From Burkholderiaceae bacterium (lineage in GTDB: Bacteria; Pseudomonadota; Gammaproteobacteria; Burkholderiales; Burkholderiaceae_C): a DNA stretch of 40,608 nt. A program made the translations under genes and the position numbers. The notes beneath the pieces were generated by a model. It was not told where the DNA came from and ran no database searches. It saw only the letters and a program-made list of their open reading frames with translations. The stretch is taken from NCBI GenBank assembly GCA_013360485.1, contig JABWBN010000011.1:1-40608 (forward strand), in the 5' to 3' direction. This document shows positions 16,811-23,548 of the stretch, one piece after another (position 1 is the first letter of the stretch; each line of letters starts with the position of its first letter).

Positions 16811-18514
16811 TCAGCTCAGGCCCCACACCGTGGACAGGTACTTCCAGTTCACGAAGTAGTAGAGCACGAACGCACCCAGGAACACGAGGGCGAAGACGAA
16901 GGTGCCCGGGACGCCGACATGGGCTTCCTGGCCGCCATGCCCAGTCAGGGCGCTGGCCACCGGCATCTTCAGCACCGTACCCTTGGTGGAGTAGGTGCCT
17001 TCGTCGAGCTTCTTGCCGAAGAGGATGGTGAGCACGGTCAGGCCGATGTAGATCGCACCGCCGACAACGGCGGCAACGCCCGACACCCCGACGATGGCCA
17101 TCATCAGCCACGCAGACCCCGGGAACTCATAGGGCAGCGCGGTACCGGCGAAGCTCATGTCCCAGTGGCGGCGGGGTACACCCAGCGTACCGGCACCCAT
17201 CATGGCCAGGCAGAACACCCCCATGCCACCGCCGAACAGGTAAGGCTGCCACTTGGCCAGGCCAGGCATCAGCACCTCGCGGTTGAACAGCGTCGGCAGC
17301 AGGAACCAGGTCAGCGACATGAACGCCAGCGTGGTACCGATCACGACCGTGGCGTGGAAGTGGCCCGGCACGTAGATGGTGTTGTGGATCAGCATGTTGA
17401 GCTGCTCCGTACCCATCATCACGCCGGTGATCCCTCCCAGGAAGCCGAAGCCGATGAGCGAGATGAACATGCCCGAGAACACCGGGTTGCCCCAGGGCGC
17501 CTTGCGGATCCACTCGAACAGGCCCTTGGTGTAGCCCTTGCGACGCTGCGCGGCTTCGATGGCACCCGGCACGGTCAGGCCGTGGATCATCGACGCCAGC
17601 ACCGCCAGGTACATGGCGTAGCTGGTGTTGAAGACCTTCCACTCGACCGACAGGCCGGGGTCGGACAACAGGTGGTGCGCGCTGGCCAGTTGCAGGAAGA
17701 AGATGTACAGGGTGAAGGCCATGCGCGACACACGCTCGCTCATCGGCTTGGCGCCGAAGACGATGGCGGCGATGGCGTACCACACCGCGATGTGCGCGCT
17801 GACGTTGATCTGCTGCGACGAGTGACCGAAGGCCCACCAGATCGTGCGGTACATCAGCGGATCGATGGTCTTGATGTAGCCCAGCGACCACAGGAAGGTC
17901 GGGATCAGGATGATGGCGCCCGAAGCGATCGTGAAGATCGCGATGATGCAGGCGGTCATCGCCCCGAAGGTGACCAGCGGGATCGAGCCTTCATAGGTCT
18001 TCTCTGCCTTGGCCACGACCAGCGTGCCCAGGAAGATGAAGCAGGCGATCAGCGCGCCGACGGCGAACAGGATCAGGCCCAGGTAGAAGGCCGGGTGCGC
18101 CGGCAGCGGCACGTAGGAGGTCATCATCACCGTCGCGTTGCCGGTGAAGATGGCCACGTTGAACGTGACGGCGCCGATGATCATCAGCGCAAATGCGAGC
18201 CAAGCCAGCTTGGGTGTCGCCAGTCGACATCTCAAGAGCGTTGACGAGCAGAAGTAGAGGATCGCCACCTCGAAGAAGATGATCCAGACCACCAGCATGT
18301 CCAGGCCGTGGGCCGTGAGGATCATGTAGAAGGTGTCTGCACCCACCAGGTGCACCGCTTGCCAGCGCGTGAGCGTGATCAGCAGTGCGAGGACGCCCCC
18401 GACCAGCAGCGCCACCACGGCCGCGACTGCGTTGAGCTTGATCAGCCCCTCGGCCGACTTGTGATATTGAAGCCCCGTGCGGGGGCAGATGCGGAACAGG
18501 TCCGTGCTTGCCAT
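16811..18514 (-). CDS. Heme-copper oxidoreductase subunit I, eNOR-like, Tyr replaced by Gln
   Basis: This 567-aa protein has about 13-14 TM segments. Heme and CuB ligands are all present: H69 (helix II, TAHGLDML), H231 (helix VI, WAFGHSSQQINV), H280/H281 (helix VII, SAHHLLSDPG), H385/H387 (helix X, VPGHFHATVV). The residue four after H231, the cross-linked Tyr of A- and B-type oxygen reductases (HPEVY), is Q235. That Tyr takes part in O-O bond cleavage, so the protein is probably not a normal oxidase. The Gln, the CuA partner and the linked ctaA/ctaB genes fit the eNOR class of NO reductase, known from Rhodothermus marinus (from memory, not checked). AGA/CGA/TGT codons cluster near residues 92-100. 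It lies 18 bp after subunit II. Confidence 0.88.
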   Translation of the reverse strand: MASTDLFRICPRTGLQYHKSAEGLIKLNAVAAVVALLVGGVLALLITLTRWQAVHLVGADTFYMILTAHGLDMLVVWIIFFEVAILYFCSSTLLRCRLATPKLAWLAFALMIIGAVTFNVAIFTGNATVMMTSYVPLPAHPAFYLGLILFAVGALIACFIFLGTLVVAKAEKTYEGSIPLVTFGAMTACIIAIFTIASGAIILIPTFLWSLGYIKTIDPLMYRTIWWAFGHSSQQINVSAHIAVWYAIAAIVFGAKPMSERVSRMAFTLYIFFLQLASAHHLLSDPGLSVEWKVFNTSYAMYLAVLASMIHGLTVPGAIEAAQRRKGYTKGLFEWIRKAPWGNPVFSGMFISLIGFGFLGGITGVMMGTEQLNMLIHNTIYVPGHFHATVVIGTTLAFMSLTWFLLPTLFNREVLMPGLAKWQPYLFGGGMGVFCLAMMGAGTLGVPRRHWDMSFAGTALPYEFPGSAWLMMAIVGVSGVAAVVGGAIYIGLTVLTILFGKKLDEGTYSTKGTVLKMPVASALTGHGGQEAHVGVPGTFVFALVFLGAFVLYYFVNWKYLSTVWGLS

Positions 18515-18532
18515 GTTCTTGTCTCCGCGCGG

Positions 18533-19072
18533 TTACTTCACGTACAGCTTGGACACCATCTTGTGGTGGCCGATGCCGCAGAATTCGTTGCAGACGATGG
18601 CGTAAGTGCCAGCCCGGTTGGGCGTGATCGTCACCACGTGCTGGTAGCCCGGGATCACCTGAATGTTGATGTTCTCCGGCTGCAGCGAGAAGCCGTGCTG
18701 GTAGTCCATCGAAGTCAGGTGCAGGCGGTAGGTCTTGTCCTTCTCGAGCTCGAGCATCGGCCACCATGCCCACAGGCGAGCCACCAGATAGACGTCGGAG
18801 CCAGCCGGCGGCTTGACGACCGGAATCTTCTCGTCGGTCTCGGTGCGCACGGTGTACTTGTCCACCATTTCCTGTGCAGCGCGCGAGAACTGCTCGGGCT
18901 TGACCTTGTAGGTCTCGGTGGAGAGGTTCTGCCTGCCGTACAGATGCCAATACGGCATCATGAAGAACATCACCATGCACCAGGCAAAGGCGATGAGGAC
19001 CCAGAGGATTTCAACCCTGTCGATCGGTTGTTTCCACCAGATTCGTTGTTCGGGCGGGAGGATGGCACTCAT
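18533..19072 (-). CDS. Heme-copper oxidoreductase subunit II with CuA site
   Basis: This 179-aa protein has a single TM segment (about residues 22-40, ILWVLIAFAWCMVMFFMM), then a linker and a periplasmic cupredoxin domain. The CuA ligands are complete: H126 (MDYQHGFSL) and C161, E163, C165, H169 and M172 in CNEFCGIGHHKM. The one-TM form is like B-type (ba3) and eNOR-type subunit II. CuA implies that electrons arrive from a soluble or membrane c-type cytochrome or cupredoxin; none is encoded in this window. It is the second gene of the operon and lies between the 58-aa peptide and subunit I. Confidence 0.9.
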   Translation of the reverse strand: MSAILPPEQRIWWKQPIDRVEILWVLIAFAWCMVMFFMMPYWHLYGRQNLSTETYKVKPEQFSRAAQEMVDKYTVRTETDEKIPVVKPPAGSDVYLVARLWAWWPMLELEKDKTYRLHLTSMDYQHGFSLQPENINIQVIPGYQHVVTITPNRAGTYAIVCNEFCGIGHHKMVSKLYVK

Positions 19073-19087
19073 GTGTCGGCTCCTGGA

Positions 19088-19264
19088 CTACTTGGCCAGC
19101 GGGCTGATGGGGATGCCCGCGATCTCCATCACACCCCACAGCGTGTAGAGCACGGTGGGCAGGGCAACCCCGACAAACAGCAGTAGGAAGGGGTTTTCCA
19201 GGAACTGCTGCATCGCGGGGATGCGTTCTTCCTCGTTCGTAGCGGCTTCTTTGTCATTGGCCAT
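19088..19264 (-). CDS. Small single-TM subunit (58 aa) of the heme-copper complex
   Basis: The peptide starts MANDKEAATNEEERIPAM, is charged at its N-terminus and has one TM segment (FLLLFVGVALPTVLYTLWGVM). AGGAG lies 9 bp upstream of the ATG at 19264; the ORF-track start at 19300 has no such support. It is the first gene of the operon, 15 bp before subunit II. Size and topology resemble subunit IIa of ba3-type oxidases, which supplies the helix missing from a one-TM subunit II. That role is an inference, as sequence similarity over such a short protein is weak evidence. Confidence 0.8.
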   Translation of the reverse strand: MANDKEAATNEEERIPAMQQFLENPFLLLFVGVALPTVLYTLWGVMEIAGIPISPLAK

Positions 19265-19384
19265 GACGCGTTCTCCTGTGACCCGAAAGGTGGGCGCCAA
19301 TCTAAGGGCCCGAGACCCTCATGGAATTGAAATGCGTCAAGAAATCGGGAGGTTCGGCGGCCCTCCGACACCTTGTCCGGATTC

Positions 19385-19398
19385 TTAATCCAGATCAA
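19385..19398 (+). promoter_or_regulatory. FNR/Dnr-type box between divergent redox operons
   Basis: TTAAT-CCAG-ATCAA matches the FNR/Dnr consensus TTGAT-N4-ATCAA at 9 of 10 positions. It lies in the 189-bp gap between the heme-copper operon (reverse, starts 19264) and the cytochrome b-flavin fusion (forward, starts 19454). Its centre is 62 bp before the forward start codon, so a class II position (-41.5) would give a transcription start near 19433. The Dnr-like regulator encoded 2 kb away has the matching recognition helix. No clear -10 is seen. Confidence 0.65.
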
Positions 19399-19453
19399 GG
19401 GGGTAAACAGCTAGGCGGCGCTAGCGTGTCGCATTGCCTCTAGGGTTTCCACT

Positions 19454-21364
19454 GTGTTGCGACTGATTCCGGCCGCGGGGCGGCGCTTGTTCCTGACTGC
19501 CGACAAGGTGTTCAACCGCCTGTTCGGTGATGCATTCAACCCGCTGTACTACCTCGGAACCATCAGCTGTCTGATGTTCGCGCTGGTCACGATCAGCGGG
19601 TTCTACCTCTACGCGTTCTACGACACCGGCATCGACACCACCTACGCGTCGGTCGAAGCCGTCACACATGGACAACGCTGGGTCGGCGGCATCATGCGCA
19701 GCGTGCACCGCTACGCCAGCGATGCCATGGTGCTGACCATGCTGCTGCACCTCGCGCGTCACTTCAGCTTCGACCACTATCGGGGTTTCCGGGCGTTCTC
19801 GTGGGTCAGCGGCATGATCCTGCTGTGGCTGGTGTACGTCTCTGGCGTCAACGGCTACATGCTGCCCTGGGACCGGCTGGCCCAGTTCACCGTGACGGCC
19901 ACCGCCGAGTGGATCGACGCGCTGCCGGCATTTCGCGGCACGCTGGTCCGCAACTTCATCCTGCCCGAGGCGATCACCGATCGCTTCTTCTCGCTGCTGC
20001 AGTTCCTCCACATCGGCATACCGCTGGCGGCGCTGGCCGGGCTGTGGATCCACATCCAGCGCGTGCCGCGCGCCCGCGTCCTGCCGCCGAAGCCGCTGCT
20101 GATCGGCCTGCTGGCGATGATGCTGGTGCTGTCGGTCGCCAAGCCGGTGACCAGCCAGGGCCCGGCCGAAATGCTGAGCATGCCGCTGACCGTCGAGATC
20201 GACTGGTTCTACCTGATGGTGTTGCCATTGGTGCAGTCCTGGGACCCGATGGCGCTGTGGATGGCCGTCGGCGGCGCAACCGTCCTGGGCATCTTGCTGC
20301 CCTGGCTGCCGCCCAAGAGACGCAGCCAGGTTCAGGCCTGGCAGGTGAAGGTGCATCCCGGCAACACGACGCTATCGGCGCGGCCCGGCGAGACGCTGCT
20401 CGAGGCGGGCCTGCGTGCGGAGCTCCCCATTCCGTTCAGTTGTCGCGCCGGCGGCTGCGGACTGTGCCGGGCGCGGCTGCTCAACGGTCAGGTCGACGAT
20501 GGCGGCGACCAGGCCGTCGCATTGACGGCCGAGCAGCGCCGCCAGGGCGACATCCTGCTGTGCTGCAGCTGCGCCGAATCGGATGTCGAGATCGAACTCG
20601 ATGCCGGCAGTGTTCTGGCCCAGGCGGCGGCGGCAGGCTATCGCGCCAGGGTGGTGGAGTTGACCCGGCTGTCACCGGATGTGATGAAGGTGGGACTCGA
20701 TCTGCTGGAAGGGCGGCGCATGCAGTTCGAAGCCGGCCAGTTCGTCCAGGTGGTGCTCGAAGATGGGCAACGCCGCGCTTACTCGTTCACCGTGCCCAGT
20801 GGCGAAACCCACCGCATCGACCTGCACATCCGGCTGATGCCCGGGGGCCTGTTCACCACGCGGGTATTCGAGTCGATGAAGCTGGGCGACGAACTGCAGA
20901 TCGAAGGCCCGTTGGGCAACTTCGTCCTGCGCGAGCCCAGCCCGCGACCGCTGATCTTCGTGGCCGGGGCAACCGGATTCGCGCCGGTGAAGAGCCTGCT
21001 CGAAGAGGCCTTCCGCAACGGCCTGGGCAAGCAGATGCACTTCTACTGGGGTGTGCGCCGCCCGCAGGACCTGTACATGCGAGAGCTGCCCGAGCAGTGG
21101 GCGCGCGAGCATGCCAACTTCCACTTCGTGCCGGTGATTTCGGAGCCGCAGCCCGGCGATGGCTGGCAGGGGCGTACAGGCCTGGTGCACGAGGCCATCC
21201 TGAAAGACTTCCCCGACATGTCGGGACACCTCGTGTATGCGTGCGGCTCGCTGCGCATGGTCGAGGCCGCCAAGCCGGCATTCATGGCTCAGGGCCTGGG
21301 CGAGGATGCGTGCTTCTCCGACGCCTTCACACCGGCTGCCAGGCCGGGGGCGGCACCACACTGA
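19454..21364 (+). CDS. Cytochrome b - [2Fe-2S] - FAD/NAD(P)H reductase fusion protein
   Basis: This is a 636-aa three-part protein. Residues 1-290 are a b6-type cytochrome b domain with heme ligands H85/H99 and H186/H200 and extra TM segments. Residues 296-385 form a plant-type 2Fe-2S ferredoxin (C330, C335, C338, C370; SCRAGGCGLCRA and LLCCSC). Residues 395-630 form a ferredoxin-NADP reductase-like module with RAYSFTVPSG (FAD), GATGFAPVKSLLEEA (nucleotide) and YACGSLRMVE. The soluble half is like oxygenase reductases. The protein could pass electrons between NAD(P)H and quinone or cytochrome. The start is GTG 19454 (TTG 19457 possible), since an in-frame stop lies at 19412. The cytochrome part is a paralogue of that in the gene at 13350. 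Confidence 0.87.
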   Translation: MLRLIPAAGRRLFLTADKVFNRLFGDAFNPLYYLGTISCLMFALVTISGFYLYAFYDTGIDTTYASVEAVTHGQRWVGGIMRSVHRYASDAMVLTMLLHLARHFSFDHYRGFRAFSWVSGMILLWLVYVSGVNGYMLPWDRLAQFTVTATAEWIDALPAFRGTLVRNFILPEAITDRFFSLLQFLHIGIPLAALAGLWIHIQRVPRARVLPPKPLLIGLLAMMLVLSVAKPVTSQGPAEMLSMPLTVEIDWFYLMVLPLVQSWDPMALWMAVGGATVLGILLPWLPPKRRSQVQAWQVKVHPGNTTLSARPGETLLEAGLRAELPIPFSCRAGGCGLCRARLLNGQVDDGGDQAVALTAEQRRQGDILLCCSCAESDVEIELDAGSVLAQAAAAGYRARVVELTRLSPDVMKVGLDLLEGRRMQFEAGQFVQVVLEDGQRRAYSFTVPSGETHRIDLHIRLMPGGLFTTRVFESMKLGDELQIEGPLGNFVLREPSPRPLIFVAGATGFAPVKSLLEEAFRNGLGKQMHFYWGVRRPQDLYMRELPEQWAREHANFHFVPVISEPQPGDGWQGRTGLVHEAILKDFPDMSGHLVYACGSLRMVEAAKPAFMAQGLGEDACFSDAFTPAARPGAAPH

Positions 21365-21368
21365 ACGG

Positions 21369-21383
21369 CCCACCGCCGGTGGG
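21369..21383. terminator. Possible bidirectional hairpin between convergent genes
   Basis: CCCACC-GCC-GGTGGG is a perfect 6-bp stem with a 3-nt loop in the 26-bp gap between the forward fusion gene and the reverse regulator gene. It lacks a T-tract on either strand, so its role as a terminator is only suggested by position. Confidence 0.35.
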
Positions 21384-21390
21384 TGCGTCG

Positions 21391-22089
21391 CTACTGCACC
21401 TGGTAGGTCGACAGGCGGCGCACGTCCAGGATGCGGATGTCGCGCTTGTCGACCTCGATCAGGCCGGCAGTCTCGAGTTCGTGCAGCACGCGCGAGAAGT
21501 ACTCGGGCGTGAGCGACAGGCGGGACGCGATGGTGGCCTTGCTGACCGGCAGGGACACGGTGATGGTTTCGTGCGTCGCGCAGTCCTCGACCTCCTGCTC
21601 GCGCAGCAGGTAGCCGATGACGCGCTGCGTGCCGCTGTGCAGGGCATAGGCCTCCACATCGTGCACCAGGCCGTGCAGACGCCGCGAAATGCCGGCCAGC
21701 ATGCGCAGCGCGAACTTCGGTTCACGCTCGATCTCCGCCAGCACCGCCTGCTTCTTCACCACCAACAGCAGCGAGTCGGTGAGCGTCTGGGCGTTCAGGA
21801 TGTAGGGCTTGCCGGTGAACATCAGCGCCTCGGCGAAGCTGTTGCCCGGCCCGATGAGCTCGATCACCTTCTCCTGCCCGGACGGGGAGATGGCGAACAG
21901 CTTGACCTGTCCGATCACCGTGACATGGAACTCTTCACACGGCTGACCGACGTGGAACACCATGTCGCCGCGTGCCAGCCGGCGCAGTTGGCAGCCCAAC
22001 GCCAGACGCTCGAGCTCGGTCGGGCTCATCTCATTGAAGAGCGGCAGCACCGACAGATAGCGCGGCAGGTCGAATGAGCGGGACTCCAT
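21391..22089 (-). CDS. dnr: CRP/FNR-family regulator, Dnr/NnrR type
   Basis: This 232-aa regulator has an N-terminal cNMP-like beta-roll (about residues 15-120), a long dimer helix and a C-terminal HTH (VSKATIASRLSLTPEYFSRVLHEL). The recognition helix has E-X2-SR, as in FNR, predicting TTGAT-N4-ATCAA sites. The N-terminal cysteine cluster of FNR is absent, so the sensor is not an O2-labile 4Fe-4S cluster. Dnr-type members sense NO through heme, and this fits the neighbourhood. Targets probably include the box at 22159 in its own promoter and that at 19385 between the redox operons. Other CRP/FNR subclasses remain possible. Confidence 0.85.
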   Translation of the reverse strand: MESRSFDLPRYLSVLPLFNEMSPTELERLALGCQLRRLARGDMVFHVGQPCEEFHVTVIGQVKLFAISPSGQEKVIELIGPGNSFAEALMFTGKPYILNAQTLTDSLLLVVKKQAVLAEIEREPKFALRMLAGISRRLHGLVHDVEAYALHSGTQRVIGYLLREQEVEDCATHETITVSLPVSKATIASRLSLTPEYFSRVLHELETAGLIEVDKRDIRILDVRRLSTYQVQ

Positions 22090-22158
22090 GAACCGGGACT
22101 CCTGGCCGTGTCGGGCTGTGATGAACGACGGTCCGCATCGACCGCCGCCAGCTAATTT

Positions 22159-22172
22159 TTGATAATAGTCAA
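22159..22172 (-). promoter_or_regulatory. FNR/Dnr-type box upstream of the regulator gene
   Basis: TTGAT-AATA-GTCAA matches the FNR/Dnr consensus at 9 of 10 positions and stands in a short AT-rich island (about 22153-22178) in otherwise GC-rich DNA. Its centre is 76 bp before the regulator start codon, so a -41.5 placement gives a leader of about 35 nt. Autoregulation of the Dnr-like gene is the simplest reading. The NnrS-like gene ends 70 bp away on the same strand, so only the regulator gene lies downstream. Confidence 0.7.
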
Positions 22173-22242
22173 GATTTTGCGGGGTGGCAAGCCTGTGATT
22201 CTGCCCTGTGTGATCGGGCCTCGCACCAGCCGCAGCATCCGT

Positions 22243-23535
22243 CTACCGCTGCGATCGGGCGCCTGCGCGAGCAGTGATGAACCAGCGCCCGTAGCGCAAG
22301 GCCCAGCCGGTCGCGGCCATGGCCCAGAACAGTGCTGCCAGTTGCGCGCCTGACGCCCCCACCGCGGGATGGGTCGGGGCCAACCAGGCGCCCAGCACAC
22401 GCGCCGCTGCCGCCAATTGCGCCAGCCAGAACAGCCCCCAGGCATACCCGTCGGCCACCACGGCACGGCCGTGCTGCGCGCAGGCGACCCGCGTCACCAT
22501 CGCCAGCATGATGCTGCCCATGAAGCCCAGGGCCAGTGCGTGCAGCGACGCCAGGACGGCGCCCGCCGCCCATGGCGTTCCCGCACCCAGGTCGCCAAGC
22601 GCCTGCAGCGCCAGCGCGATGGCCAGCCACACCACGCCCGCGTAAAGCATGGCCACCAAACGGATGCGCACGTTCTGCACCCAGGCCCAGTGCCCGACCA
22701 TGGCGGCCACGATCACCGCTGCGGCCAGCGCGCAGCCACCGCGGACCAGGGCGACCATGGGCGAGCCGCCCGCCGCACCGGGTGCCGGCAACCAGACCCC
22801 CGGCGCTTGCGCGGCCATCAGGCTGGTGACGATGATGGGCATGACGCCAGGCCAGCGATGCTGGAGTGCGGGCCAGGCGCCGGCCGCGAAGTACGGAACA
22901 AGACGGTGGGCCGCCGCCATGAACACGACACCATGGCCCGCCCACAGGCTGGCGCGCACGATGAGGGGCACCGCCGACGCCTGATCCGAGGCCACACACA
23001 GAGCTGCGGCCAGGAGTGCCGCAACGCCGGCGGCCTGCCCCAACAGCAACAGACGCACATGCAAGCGGTCGCGGCTGCCACTGGCGCGGATCCAGATGGC
23101 CAGCCGCCACAGCGCCGCCGCCAGGCAGAGCGCCACCAGCGCCAAGCCAGCAGCAGCGGCCGCCTTGGCCACGTTCACGCCGGCGAAGACCAATGCCCAG
23201 CCTGCCAACATGCCGCCCACCGGCACCAGCAGCTGGCGCGCCGGCACCGGTGCCAGCCCCATCCAGCGCGGCGCACCGGTGCAGGCAAAGCCCAGGAAGA
23301 AAAACGGCATGAAGCCGTGCGCCATCAACAGGGCATGCGCACCGGCGGGCGGCACGGCCCAGGGCAGCGCTATGCCTGCAGCCCGAGTCAACAGCACCGC
23401 GAGCCACCACAGTGCCGTGGCGGCCAGCATCAGGGCGCCGGCAAAGAAGGCCAGGCGGTGTGGCGCATCCAGCAAGTGGCGCAACGAGCGCCGGCTTGGT
23501 TGCGCCCTCGCCTGCGGCCGCCCGGTGCCGCTCAC
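22243..23535 (-). CDS. NnrS-family membrane protein (second in window)
   Basis: This 430-aa protein has about 12 TM segments. NnrS-like elements are LLMAHGFMPFFFLGFACTG near the N-terminus, WAGHGVVFMAAAHRLVPYF in the middle, and LHALALGFMGSIMLAMVTR followed by VACAQHGR near the C-terminus. It is more divergent than the product of the gene at 6552. A role in nitrosative stress or metal/heme handling is inferred from the family and from its place next to the Dnr-like gene. The start is a GTG at 23535, 14 bp after the nitronate monooxygenase stop, suggesting cotranscription. The FNR-type box downstream of its stop does not control it. Confidence 0.82.
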   Translation of the reverse strand: MSGTGRPQARAQPSRRSLRHLLDAPHRLAFFAGALMLAATALWWLAVLLTRAAGIALPWAVPPAGAHALLMAHGFMPFFFLGFACTGAPRWMGLAPVPARQLLVPVGGMLAGWALVFAGVNVAKAAAAAGLALVALCLAAALWRLAIWIRASGSRDRLHVRLLLLGQAAGVAALLAAALCVASDQASAVPLIVRASLWAGHGVVFMAAAHRLVPYFAAGAWPALQHRWPGVMPIIVTSLMAAQAPGVWLPAPGAAGGSPMVALVRGGCALAAAVIVAAMVGHWAWVQNVRIRLVAMLYAGVVWLAIALALQALGDLGAGTPWAAGAVLASLHALALGFMGSIMLAMVTRVACAQHGRAVVADGYAWGLFWLAQLAAAARVLGAWLAPTHPAVGASGAQLAALFWAMAATGWALRYGRWFITARAGARSQR

Positions 23536-23548
23536 GAGACCTCGAGGC

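Noticed and set aside
16544-18244. 566-aa forward ORF opposite ctaB and subunit I
   Set aside because: Gln/His/Arg-rich composition typical of antisense frames in GC-rich DNA. The reverse strand encodes clear families over the same bases.
16811-19072. Ordinary aa3-type cytochrome c oxidase
   Set aside because: The cross-linked Tyr is Gln, no subunit III is encoded, and subunit II has a single TM helix. An NO-reductase-type enzyme is the better reading, though O2 reduction is not excluded by sequence alone.
19801-22077. 758-aa forward ORF over the flavin-cytochrome b gene and the regulator
   Set aside because: Low-complexity shadow frame; both real genes below it have diagnostic motifs.
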